In this document: positions 33,792-41,374 of the stretch, piece after piece
Layout: each line of letters opens with the position of its first letter
How positions within the stretch are numbered: the stretch's first letter is position 1
The notes under the pieces: generated by a model
The model's input: the letters and a program-made list of their open reading frames with translations, nothing else
What the model was told of the DNA's origin: nothing
Database searches by the model: none
Assembly (NCBI GenBank): GCA_019637955.1
Contig: JAHBUS010000002.1
Coordinates: 124,001-188,000 of the forward strand
Reading direction: 5' to 3'
DNA length: 64,000 nt
From: Pseudobdellovibrionaceae bacterium
GTDB taxonomy: Bacteria > Bdellovibrionota > Bdellovibrionia > Bdellovibrionales > Bdellovibrionaceae
Position numbers and translations under genes: made by a program

Positions 33792-35977
33792 GCACGAGCC
33801 TTTTGCCACGACTTGAATCGAGTGAGCAAGAACGGCGTTCCCCAGATCGTGCCGATCAGCGCGCCGAGAGACCCCCAGAAAAGACTTTGTCCTAAGTGCT
33901 GGAGCGCCGGGTGGCCCGCAAAGATCAGGGGTGCGAAGCCCAGGATGTTGGTGGTGGCCGCGAACGCGATCGAGGTCCACAACGAGTCGGGATCGGATTC
34001 GCCTGATTCAAACGCGCTGACGACGAAAATGCCGTAGTCGAGACTGAAGCTGAACATCATGATCAAGCCGATGATCGTGATAAAGCTCATGGTGGCGCCG
34101 GTGGCGAGCAAGCAAACGGTAAAGCACCCCAGGCCCGTCAGGCAAGGGACGAGCGCGAAGAGCGAACGCTGCAGGGACGAGAAGTAGAGATATAGAAAGA
34201 CGGCCGAGATCAAAAGCGCGAGCGGAATCATCCACAAAAGTTCGCTCGCGAGAGTTTTCGAGAACAGCATCAGGATCTCAATCGACGACGCCGCATCGGG
34301 ATACTGCCGGCGAATGAGATCGCTCTGTTCGGCGGAGGAGGGGAACCAGAGCGTCAGCCACTGCCCGTTGGATTCGAGATCGCGCAGATAGCGCGGAACG
34401 GTGTTTGCCTGCGAGAGGTCCCACACTTGAGCTTCGCGGGCGTCGCGCCAAAAGGGTTCAAAGAAATCGCCGATCGGAGTTTCGGCATTTTGATGCCGGG
34501 CCAATTCGGGAGCCCAACTCGCCAGGTTGCGGCTCTGGAGCTCGGGCGAAGGCAGGTAGCGGGCCGCGGACTCGGACTTGATGTGCTGTTGATCGGCCCA
34601 GTCTTTTTGTTCTTGCAATGAAATTCCCAAGGTTTGGCTGCGGGGCTGGATCTGGATCAACGGTGCTTTCCACTCTCCGGCCTTGAAGAGCCATTCGCGC
34701 ACGTGCCGGGTCGCGGGGCTTTCAAAATTCAGCGCCTGTAGCGACAGATTGGGCTTGAGCAACAAGGGACTCAGAGCCGCGAAGAGCAAAAAGACTCCCG
34801 CCAGTCCGGTCATGATTTTTGAGGGCGGAAACTTGAGCGAAAAGGGTTTGAGATGAAAGAGCGCGGGCGCTTTGAGCTTAAAGGCGTAGAGAAAGAGGTA
34901 GCTGAACGACAGACCGAAGATCGAGAAGACCGCGATCTGCCTCAAGATCGGCAGCTGGCTGAACAGAATCACCACAAAAATGCACAGGGTTGTGCACAAC
35001 CCGAGAAGATTGGCCCGCCAAATTTCGCGGTCATCTTTGTCGGCAAAAGCCCCGTGTAAGCCGTAGTCGATGGCAAGTCCCGAGATCGAAGGGCCGAAAG
35101 CAAGAGTGAGTCCGTGGATTTTTCCGAAGATCAGGTAAGTGAAAAGACCGGCGAATCCCATCGCGGGCACCATCGCGAAGAACAGCAAGAAGACGCGTCC
35201 ACGGCCCAGAAACGTGAAGAGGACGCACGAGAGAATCAAAATCGTCCAACCCACCATCGACACCACGTCGACGTCACGCCGGGTTTGCATTTCGTTTTCC
35301 AGCGACGAGAAGTGCGGACCGAAGTAACCGGCGATCTCGCAGTCCACGTCTTTGCAGATCGCCGTGAACGCGTCTTTGACGGCGCCCACGCCCGCGACGT
35401 CCATGGGTTTGCGGTCGACCTGAAGGGGCATGAGCACGCGCTTCGTGGCGGGGTCGTAAAAAAAGCCCTGATGGTTCTCAAAACTAAAGCCCGCTCGCGA
35501 TTTGGCCAGATCTTGCAGTTCATCAAGCGCGCTCATCGGATCGGTCCGAAGCAGACTCAAAATTTCGGGAGGCAGGGGGAGCGACGCCTTGGCGAGACCC
35601 GCATCGTACTTCGCCTGCAGGTCGGTGGGTGCCGGCAGCGGGTGGCGCAGCACGTAGTCGCGTGACCAATCTTTCAAGAGAGCGGCGAAGGGTCCTTGAA
35701 AGGGCAGGCAGGGCGAGGTGCGGATCAGCTCCGAAACACCCGCGAGTTCGCGCTCGCAGGCTTTGCGCAGCGGCCCCCAGGGAATCTCGCCGGTTTTAAA
35801 TTCGACGACCGCGAAGTTCCACCAGAACGCCGGGTAATCGGTATAAATCAAAATCTTCTTATCGAGATTGGCGGGGAGCAGCGCCTCGTTCGATCGGTCG
35901 TACCAAGTCGGTTCGGCCGCCCGCGCGCCCAAGCTGAGAAAGAGCAGGCAAAAAAGAACGAGTCCGCGAAGCCTCAT
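33788..35977 (-). CDS. MMPL/RND-family exporter
   Basis: A 729-residue transporter with a signal-like first helix, a large periplasmic loop (residues about 25-240), then a bundle of membrane helices (VSMVGWTILILSCVLFTF onward). The TM4-like charge motif is ISGLAIDYGLHGAFADKDD, and a second periplasmic domain is followed by helices with FSFSLDYGIFVVSAFE. This is half of a classical RND pump, as in MMPL lipid exporters. In aryl-polyene clusters such a protein is thought to move the lipid-linked pigment out of the inner membrane. It is coupled to the LolA-like and C45 genes by 4-base overlaps. Confidence 0.85.
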   Translation of the reverse strand: MRLRGLVLFCLLFLSLGARAAEPTWYDRSNEALLPANLDKKILIYTDYPAFWWNFAVVEFKTGEIPWGPLRKACERELAGVSELIRTSPCLPFQGPFAALLKDWSRDYVLRHPLPAPTDLQAKYDAGLAKASLPLPPEILSLLRTDPMSALDELQDLAKSRAGFSFENHQGFFYDPATKRVLMPLQVDRKPMDVAGVGAVKDAFTAICKDVDCEIAGYFGPHFSSLENEMQTRRDVDVVSMVGWTILILSCVLFTFLGRGRVFLLFFAMVPAMGFAGLFTYLIFGKIHGLTLAFGPSISGLAIDYGLHGAFADKDDREIWRANLLGLCTTLCIFVVILFSQLPILRQIAVFSIFGLSFSYLFLYAFKLKAPALFHLKPFSLKFPPSKIMTGLAGVFLLFAALSPLLLKPNLSLQALNFESPATRHVREWLFKAGEWKAPLIQIQPRSQTLGISLQEQKDWADQQHIKSESAARYLPSPELQSRNLASWAPELARHQNAETPIGDFFEPFWRDAREAQVWDLSQANTVPRYLRDLESNGQWLTLWFPSSAEQSDLIRRQYPDAASSIEILMLFSKTLASELLWMIPLALLISAVFLYLYFSSLQRSLFALVPCLTGLGCFTVCLLATGATMSFITIIGLIMMFSFSLDYGIFVVSAFESGESDPDSLWTSIAFAATTNILGFAPLIFAGHPALQHLGQSLFWGSLGALIGTIWGTPFLLTRFKSWQKARA

Positions 35978-36567
35978 TTTTTATTTTTCACTTTCGGGGA
36001 CTCGAAAGCGATTTCGATCCGGTCACCCGATTTTTCGTGAAGCACCAGGGTTTTGAGCTTGCGCTCAGGTCCGAGTTCCACGTCGATTTTGTTGAGCGGA
36101 GCGGACTCGGGCTTTTGCGGAGCGAACGAGTACCAGTTCGAACCCAGTTCGGTCACGGTGTAGTCTTTTGCGAGCTGTTCGACATCAAAGCGCATCCAGG
36201 CCACCAGCGCCGAAAGGCTTCCCGTTTCGGACTCGGGAACGGCCTGGGTGCGCTGATTCTCGCCTTGGCCGGTGGTCAGGGTCATTTTGCGGCCCTGCAT
36301 GCGGGCTTGAAGGTAAGAGGGCTTGAGAACCGTCCACTCGACAAGATCAGGTTGTCGCACTTTGAGGTGGCCCGTCGATTTGAGAGGGGTCTTGAGTCCT
36401 CTGATCGTTTTGGTTTGACGGAAATCAACATCCAGTTCCGAGACCGAAGCGTAGGGTTGAAACAGGGTTTTCAGTTCGGTCGCGGGAACTTCGCGGGGAG
36501 CCGCAAAAGCCGTGGGGGCGGTCAAAATCAGCAGGGAAAGCAGAATTCGAGTCGTCAAGGTCGTCAT
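35974..36567 (-). CDS. LolA-like outer-membrane lipoprotein carrier protein
   Basis: A 197-residue periplasmic protein with a signal peptide (hydrophobic LLSLLILTAPTAFAA). The fold pattern is LolA-like: FRQTKTIRGLKTPLKSTGHLKVRQPDLVEWTVLKPSYLQAR, then a long strand series ending in GDRIEIAFESPK. It would ferry the hydrophobic polyene lipid across the periplasm to the outer membrane. It is the first gene of the export unit. Two start codons are possible; the downstream ATG was chosen for its AAGGGG ribosome site, while the upstream one adds six residues. Confidence 0.75.
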   Translation of the reverse strand: MTTLTTRILLSLLILTAPTAFAAPREVPATELKTLFQPYASVSELDVDFRQTKTIRGLKTPLKSTGHLKVRQPDLVEWTVLKPSYLQARMQGRKMTLTTGQGENQRTQAVPESETGSLSALVAWMRFDVEQLAKDYTVTELGSNWYSFAPQKPESAPLNKIDVELGPERKLKTLVLHEKSGDRIEIAFESPKVKNKK

Positions 36568-36587
36568 GAGGCGCGCCCCTTTCATGT

Positions 36588-36616
36588 TTGCTCTGGAAAG
36601 TTAACTCGACTATATT
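36588..36616 (+). promoter_or_regulatory. possible sigma-70-type promoter for the ACP-2 unit
   Basis: TTGCTC and TATATT are separated by 17 bases, about 30 bases upstream of the carrier-protein start, in the 81-base gap between the divergent LolA-like gene and ACP-2. The -10 box matches the consensus at five of six bases but the -35 only at three, so the call is tentative. Confidence 0.4.
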
Positions 36617-36648
36617 CGGCTCAGCAATGTCATTTCGGGAGCCTCACG

Positions 36649-36930
36649 ATGCAAAACGCCGAAACCGCCAACTCGGAACTTTTCAAGGACGTCGTCCAAC
36701 TGATCGTTGAGGCGGTCAATCTTCGCGGCGTGGACGCGTCGACATTGACGCCCGAAACCTCGCTGCGCGAAGGCGGCCTTGAACTCGACTCGATCGATAT
36801 TCTCGAAATCGTCGTCACCATCGAACACCGCTACGGTGTTAAAATTGCCAACGCCGAAGATGGGAAGAAGCACTTCCGGAATCTCGGCAGCATCGCCGAA
36901 TTTGTCCGTCAACACAGGGTTCAGCCCTGA
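36649..36930 (+). CDS. acyl carrier protein (ACP-2)
   Basis: A 93-residue carrier with the attachment motif LELDSIDILEI, Ser48, and the usual four-helix pattern. It differs from ACP-1 in having DSIDILE rather than DSLDAVD, so the two carriers may serve different stages, as the paired carriers of aryl-polyene clusters are thought to do. The ATG directly precedes MQNAETANSE; ketosynthase KS-3 starts on the last base of its stop codon. Confidence 0.88.
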   Translation: MQNAETANSELFKDVVQLIVEAVNLRGVDASTLTPETSLREGGLELDSIDILEIVVTIEHRYGVKIANAEDGKKHFRNLGSIAEFVRQHRVQP

Positions 36931-38060
36931 TGTGGATCACGGGAACCGGAGCCCTGTCTTGTGCGGGCCGTAATCCCGGCGAACTTTGGGAGAGTCTTCT
37001 CGCCGAAAAATCGGGATTGATCGAGGGCCTCGGCCGCGTCGCCGACCTTTCGCCAGACGCTCCGGCCGATCTCGCGCTCTCGATGGCGCTCGAAACCGCC
37101 CGCCAAGCGATGGGGCAGGCCGGGTGGAGCCACTTAAACGAGGATGACGGCATCATCATCGCCACCACCACCGGGCAAATCTTGATGTGGGACCAGGCGC
37201 TGTTGCATTTTTTTAAAGACCAAGCCGATCCCGAATCGTTCCGCCGCGCTTTTGCCCATCAACCTTTGGGTCAGCTGCTCAACACCTTGACCGAATCGCT
37301 CGGATCTCGAACCCCGCACCGCTGGCTCCTCACATCGGCCTGCACGGCCTCCACGCAGGCGCTCATCATGGGCGCTCTCTGGATCCGGCAAAAAAAGGTC
37401 AAGCGATGCTTGGTCGGAAGCGTTGAAGTCCTTTGTGATTTGACCGTGCAGGGTTTTCGTAGCCTGCAGCTTCTTTCAAACGAAACCGCGCGTCCTTTCG
37501 ATCGCGACCGCAAGGGCATCAATCTTTCGGAAGGGGCCGCCTTCGTTTGCCTCGAAGGCCAAAATCCGGGCCCGCGCGCGCTCGCCGAAGTTCGCGGGTG
37601 GGGCCTGACGACCGATGCGTTCAGCATGACGAGCCCCGAAGCCGAAGGCCGAGGCTCTTACCGAGCGATGAAGCAAGCGCTCGAAACGGCAAAGCTGGCG
37701 CCGAACGAGATCGACTGGATTCACGCGCACGGAACCGGATCGATGCACAATGACGCCGCCGAAGGCCAAGCCGTGCGCGCGCTTTTTGGTGCAAAGAGTC
37801 CGCCGCTCACGTCGACCAAGGCCATCCACGGTCACTTGCTGGCGGCCTCTGGACTTCTGGAGACCGTGATCGGCGTTGAGGCTCTCAAGCGGCAAACGGT
37901 GCTCGGGACCGCCAACGTGCAAAACATCGATGAAACCACCGGAGCGAATGTGCTGGTCAAAAGCGAACCTCGGCCCCTTCGCCACATCATGAAAAACACG
38001 TTGGGCTTCGGCGGCGCCAACGCCGCTTTGGTTTTGAGCCGCGTGGGAGATCGGGCATGA
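36930..38060 (+). CDS. beta-ketoacyl-ACP synthase (KS-3)
   Basis: A 376-residue condensing enzyme with intact catalytic residues: Cys138 in TSACTAST, His267 in HAHGTGS, Lys297 and His302 in KAIHGH. The C-terminal NTLGFGGANAALVL is complete. It is similar in length to KS-1 and probably plays the role of the third ketosynthase of aryl-polyene systems, for example starter condensation. It is coupled to ACP-2 upstream and to a KS-like protein downstream (4-base overlap). Confidence 0.85.
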   Translation: MWITGTGALSCAGRNPGELWESLLAEKSGLIEGLGRVADLSPDAPADLALSMALETARQAMGQAGWSHLNEDDGIIIATTTGQILMWDQALLHFFKDQADPESFRRAFAHQPLGQLLNTLTESLGSRTPHRWLLTSACTASTQALIMGALWIRQKKVKRCLVGSVEVLCDLTVQGFRSLQLLSNETARPFDRDRKGINLSEGAAFVCLEGQNPGPRALAEVRGWGLTTDAFSMTSPEAEGRGSYRAMKQALETAKLAPNEIDWIHAHGTGSMHNDAAEGQAVRALFGAKSPPLTSTKAIHGHLLAASGLLETVIGVEALKRQTVLGTANVQNIDETTGANVLVKSEPRPLRHIMKNTLGFGGANAALVLSRVGDRA

Positions 38061-38782
38061 GCACCGCGATTTTTGGCGCGCATGTCGTGAGCGGACCGCC
38101 CGCCCCAGAGTGGCTCGCGAAGCCCGAGTACCGCCGTGCGACCATCAATATGGTTCTGGGCGCGCAGTTGCTCGAGCCGCTTTTGCGGGATCTGCGGGCC
38201 GCCCACCCCGAAGTTCTGTCGGAAGACATCGGCCTCGTTCTTCAGTCGCAGACCGGGGAGCTTGAAGCCACCGTCGAGTTTTTGCGTGGCTGGAGTCAGA
38301 TGGGCATCGCGCGGCCCCTGCTCTTTCAGAGCAGCTTGCACAACGCCACCGCCGGGTTTCTGGCGATTCAGTACGCCATCAAAGGCCCCGTCATCAGCAC
38401 GAGTCCGTCTTTCTTTTCGGAGGAACAGGCGCTCGAAATGGCGCAGGTTCTTTTGGACGAAAAGCAATGCCGCTTCTGCTTGGTGGTTTCGCTCGATGCG
38501 TGGCCCGCGATCAAAGGTCTGGAGGGGGGCTCGGGCTTCAGCGCGTCGTACGCCAGCGCCGTTGTGTTGGCGCGCGAGCCCGGTGGGCTCGGCCGAAGGC
38601 TCAATTCGATCGAGATGAAACCCGAGGCCCGCCCGGTGTTCACGGAGCCGCAGTGGAGTCACCGCCCGTCCTCGCGCAACGCGCTTTTCAACTTGGCCTC
38701 CGCGCTGCTGTCCTCGGAAACGCAAAAAGTCGAGACCCAAAAAGAAGAGGGGCGTTCCGTCATCACTTGGAGCGGCGCTTGA
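38057..38782 (+). CDS. ketosynthase-like protein lacking the nucleophile (ApeC/chain-length-factor type)
   Basis: A 241-residue protein matching the N-terminal ketosynthase-like domain seen in ApeC-type proteins: LFQSSLHNATAGFLAIQYAIKGPVIST, then the elbow SPSFFSEEQALEMAQ and LVVSLDAW. At the elbow, where ketosynthases have Ala-Cys-Ser/Thr, it has Ser-Pro-Ser, so no catalytic Cys is present, and the His domain is missing. It probably dimerises with KS-3 and helps set chain length. It is coupled on both sides. Confidence 0.7.
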   Translation: MSTAIFGAHVVSGPPAPEWLAKPEYRRATINMVLGAQLLEPLLRDLRAAHPEVLSEDIGLVLQSQTGELEATVEFLRGWSQMGIARPLLFQSSLHNATAGFLAIQYAIKGPVISTSPSFFSEEQALEMAQVLLDEKQCRFCLVVSLDAWPAIKGLEGGSGFSASYASAVVLAREPGGLGRRLNSIEMKPEARPVFTEPQWSHRPSSRNALFNLASALLSSETQKVETQKEEGRSVITWSGA

Positions 38783-39414
38783 GTTTGATCCGGCGTCTTC
38801 CCAGTCCCGAGCTCGTGTTGCACCTCACCTTCGATGACGGTCCCGCCAGTATGGGCACGCGCGAAACTTTGGATCTGCTGCGCCGTCATGGCGTTCGCGC
38901 GACCTTTTTCTTGGTCGCCGAGAAAGCTCGACAGAATGAGGGGCTCGTGCGCGCGATGGTCGATGAGGGCCACACGCTCGGCAATCATTCGCTCGATCAT
39001 CGTTACGGCGTTTTCTTTCGCGGGACTCAAGCGATGAAAGCCTGGATCGAAGAGGCGGAACAGGTCTTTGATGCGATGGGGCTTCCGCCGCGCGTGGGGT
39101 TTCGCCCGCCCAATGGAATTTTGACTCCCAAAGTGTTCGCGGCGGCCCGCGAACTGCGAAAGCCCTTGATCCTTTGGAATCTGCGCTTTTACGACAGCCT
39201 TTGGCCTTGGACCCGCGCCAAAGCCGAGCGTGCGCTGGCGAGGCTCAAGCCGGGTTCGATCGTGCTCTTGCACGATGTGCAGCGCCCACAAAATCAGAAA
39301 CTGTTTTTAGAAACGCTCGAGTACTTTATCAACGAGTCCCGGCGCCGCGGCTACCGCTTTGAGCCGTTGACTCTGGCGGCCACTTCGAACCAAATAAGTC
39401 CTTCGGAGGACTGA
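38779..39414 (+). CDS. polysaccharide deacetylase-family (NodB-like) protein, cytoplasmic
   Basis: A 211-residue NodB-fold protein: LTFDDGP (Asp19, Asp20), the metal-binding pair in NHSLDH (His70, His74), GFRPPNG and the late motif IVLLHDV. The metal triad is complete, so it is likely an active deacetylase of an N-acetyl sugar or acyl group. There is no signal peptide, so it works in the cytoplasm, unlike cell-wall chitin deacetylases. A glycolipid precursor of the polyene is a plausible substrate. The start is a TTG overlapping the upstream TGA (TTGA), preceded by GGAG with 6 bases of spacing. Confidence 0.75.
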   Translation: MSLIRRLPSPELVLHLTFDDGPASMGTRETLDLLRRHGVRATFFLVAEKARQNEGLVRAMVDEGHTLGNHSLDHRYGVFFRGTQAMKAWIEEAEQVFDAMGLPPRVGFRPPNGILTPKVFAAARELRKPLILWNLRFYDSLWPWTRAKAERALARLKPGSIVLLHDVQRPQNQKLFLETLEYFINESRRRGYRFEPLTLAATSNQISPSED

Positions 39415-39848
39415 TGAAAAAATTGATTTTGCTGTCCGTGTTCGCCTTGATCGCGGGTTTCGGTTGCGGTCACAAAAAACTCACCTACAACAACGAAAAC
39501 AACCTCGTCGAGAACGAAAAAGACGGCCTCTCGGTTCGCACCCTCTGGCTCAAGAATAAAAAAGACTCGATCGATGTGCTGCTGATGGTTCGCAGTGGGT
39601 ACGCCGAAAACATCGTGCTCAAAGAAAGTTCGTTCTTGATCGAGTTTGGGGGCGAGAAATTCGCGGTCCGTCCAGGAACCGGGGACCTCGTCATGCGCCA
39701 AGGCCTCACTTACGAAAGACTTTTGATTTTTAAAATGCACAAAGCCAAGCCCATGGAGGGAACGGCGGTCGTCCACATCGACCCGCTCGTCACCGAAAGC
39801 GGCAAGAAACTGCCGCCCTTTAAACTCAGTCTCGGCGTGTCGCGCTGA
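39414..39848 (+). CDS. predicted lipoprotein of unknown function
   Basis: A 144-residue protein with a lipobox-like GFGC at residues 16-19 after a hydrophobic run, and a beta-rich body (VRTLWLKNKKDSIDVLLMV, SSFLIEFGGEKFAVRPG). The start follows GGAGGA and overlaps the deacetylase stop by one base, so it is cotranscribed with the cluster. Whether it belongs to polyene export or only shares the promoter cannot be told. No family recognised. Confidence 0.6.
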   Translation: MKKLILLSVFALIAGFGCGHKKLTYNNENNLVENEKDGLSVRTLWLKNKKDSIDVLLMVRSGYAENIVLKESSFLIEFGGEKFAVRPGTGDLVMRQGLTYERLLIFKMHKAKPMEGTAVVHIDPLVTESGKKLPPFKLSLGVSR

Positions 39849-40742
39849 TCAGCGGCGCTTCGGCGGAACCGCGACGATACCCGAGCGGTACTTCTCGATG
39901 CGCGTCCAACGAGGGCCACCACCCGGGGCGAGCGGATTGAAGGGCGCGGTCTCCAGGTTGTCGAACGAATTCAGTTCGCGCATGCTATGCGCTTCGATGA
40001 CGGTGCCGAAAAACCCGGGGAACACGTGGTAACCCGAGTGCGCCGTGCCCACGAAGAACGGGATTTGCTTGAACGACTCGGGCAGCTTGGTCCCGTAACC
40101 CACGAGCGTTTGCGCGTCGTCAACGGGGATTGAATAACCGGAGTAAATCGATTTGCGAGTCACTTGCGCGTAGTTGTACGCGTGTCCGCCCCAGACCGGG
40201 TTCCATGTTTTGCCCGGTTTCAAGGGATTTAGCGCTTGGTCTTCCGCATCCCAAGCGGCGTTTTGGCGGGGATCCGGATTCCAATAAACGATCTTCCAGC
40301 CCAATCCACGCAGCATCACCTGAAGGTCGGTGCCGTAGAATTTATTCTCCACTTTGAGTTGTGCGTAGATCTTGTTCCAGGTCGACTGCTGGCCTGCGGC
40401 CGCGAAGCCTTTTTCGAGACAGGTCATGGTGAGGCCCACGCAGCTCGTGGGAGTCAGCTCGGTGATCAAGCTGTCGGGTGCGCCGTATTGGCGCAAAGCC
40501 TGGCGGCGGCCCGCCTCGGTTTTATATTCGGGTTTGCGGTCGCCGTAGTATTTCGAAACGCCCCACTTGCGGTAAAACTGCACATGATCCGCGTAGGTTT
40601 CGCGCAAGCAGCGGCTGGCGGTGTCGGTGATGGTGTCGATATTGTCTTGGTGACGGCGGATCTCATCGGCCGAAAACTGCACTTGCGCCAGAACTGGGGC
40701 GGCGAACGCGAAGGTCAAAACAAAAGCGGCAACGGATGTCAT
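39849..40742 (-). CDS. secreted protein, possible papain-like or NlpC-like hydrolase
   Basis: A 297-residue protein with a signal peptide (cleavage near VLAQ). The segment TPTSCVGLTMTCLEKGF has Cys101 at the start of a helix, as in NlpC/P60 and papain-like folds. Later His-containing stretches, WGGHAYNY, GTAHSGYHVFPG and VIEAHS, could supply the base. The evidence for peptidase activity is only this arrangement. The ATG follows GGGAGA. It begins immediately after the convergent lipoprotein stop, with no intervening base. Confidence 0.5.
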   Translation of the reverse strand: MTSVAAFVLTFAFAAPVLAQVQFSADEIRRHQDNIDTITDTASRCLRETYADHVQFYRKWGVSKYYGDRKPEYKTEAGRRQALRQYGAPDSLITELTPTSCVGLTMTCLEKGFAAAGQQSTWNKIYAQLKVENKFYGTDLQVMLRGLGWKIVYWNPDPRQNAAWDAEDQALNPLKPGKTWNPVWGGHAYNYAQVTRKSIYSGYSIPVDDAQTLVGYGTKLPESFKQIPFFVGTAHSGYHVFPGFFGTVIEAHSMRELNSFDNLETAPFNPLAPGGGPRWTRIEKYRSGIVAVPPKRR

Positions 40743-40768
40743 GAGATCTCCCTGAGCTAGAAATGCAA

Positions 40769-40795
40769 AACCCCTTTTGTAAGCCAAAAGAGGTT
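40769..40795 (-). terminator. inverted repeat, possible terminator or leader hairpin
   Basis: AACCCCTTTTG and CAAAAGAGGTT form an 11-base stem with one mismatch around a 5-base loop. On the minus strand the hairpin is followed by TTTTGC. It lies about 100 bases after the bactofilin-like gene and 27 bases before the next minus-strand start, so it could terminate read-through or fold in the leader of the secreted protein's mRNA. Confidence 0.4.
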
Positions 40796-40866
40796 CGTTT
40801 TCGAGTCGGGTCTCAAGGCCGGAAAAAACTCTCCCGGTCGTCTAAAATCTGGTCAACGCGCTGGGT

Positions 40867-40889
40867 CCCTAAAAGGTGCCAGGCACCTT
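40867..40889. repeat. 23-bp palindromic repeat, copy 2, overlapping a stop codon
   Basis: This is identical over 23 bases to the element at 1770-1792, with the palindrome extended here by one more A/T pair (AAAGGTGCC-A-GGCACCTTT). Again it lies at the end of a minus-strand gene and reaches into its stop codon, with a TTTTAGGG tail on that strand. Confidence 0.75.
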
Positions 40890-41341
40890 TAGTTGCAGCC
40901 GACGCGGGTGACTCGCAGGCTTCCCAGGACGGTGACGCCATTTTGGGTGTCGTCGGCGGCCAAGACTTCGGCGCCTTCAACCGCGCTCGCAAAGTGAGCT
41001 TTGCAGTGAACTTCGAGCGAGATCTTTCCTAAAACCGAAACGTTTGATTTGAAGCAGTACCAGCCGTTCGGGTTCATGAGGCGGATGGTCGACTTGCCAA
41101 GCACGTTCACGGCGGGACGGACCAAAACCAATTTCGGTGACGAGGTGGAGTCGTTGTCGTCGGTGTTGCTCTTGCCAATGCCAAAAACCTTCACGCCGGG
41201 CGAGATGGTTTTATCCGCCGCGTGTCCTTTCTTGAAAGGCGCGTCCTTCCAGGCGGCGATGCACTCATCCAGGGTCTTTTGATAGTCGGCGCGCGCCGCG
41301 AAGGGGAGCGCCAAGGCCAAGAGCAAAACGATCGTTTTCAT
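40889..41341 (-). CDS. small secreted protein with bactofilin-like repeats
   Basis: A 150-residue protein with a signal peptide (cleavage after ARAD or ARA). The mature part has a recurrent motif VxVxG: VKVFGIG, VNVLGKSTIRL, VSVLGKISLEV and VTVLGSLRVTRV, spaced about 25-30 residues. That pattern suggests beta-helix turns as in bactofilins or related polymer-forming domains. Three Cys in the mature chain (DECIAAW, WYCFKSN, VHCKAH) plus a terminal VGCN suggest disulphides. The ATG follows GGAG. The function is unknown; a surface filament or wall-associated role is speculation. Confidence 0.55.
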   Translation of the reverse strand: MKTIVLLLALALPFAARADYQKTLDECIAAWKDAPFKKGHAADKTISPGVKVFGIGKSNTDDNDSTSSPKLVLVRPAVNVLGKSTIRLMNPNGWYCFKSNVSVLGKISLEVHCKAHFASAVEGAEVLAADDTQNGVTVLGSLRVTRVGCN

Positions 41342-41374
41342 CAAAAACTCCAATGATGCGCGCCCGTGGCGCGG

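Larger units (their letters stand above)
18235..39848. other. aryl-polyene/flexirubin-type biosynthetic gene cluster
   Basis: About 21.6 kb holds 24 genes in five tightly overlapping transcription units plus one isolated gene. Together they encode starter formation (ammonia-lyase, AMP ligase), type II polyene chain building (two carriers, three ketosynthases, two ketosynthase-like partners, ketoreductase, two dehydratases), tailoring (halogenase-like and CrtI-like oxidoreductases), lipid attachment (PlsC, GT2-LpxL fusion) and envelope export (MMPL, LolA-like, DUF3261 lipoprotein, C45 hydrolase). This is the enzyme set known from aryl-polyene and flexirubin clusters. No DarA/DarB resorcinol enzymes, no phosphopantetheinyl transferase and no regulator were found. 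Boundaries are judged from gene content; the last lipoprotein could lie outside. Confidence 0.85.
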
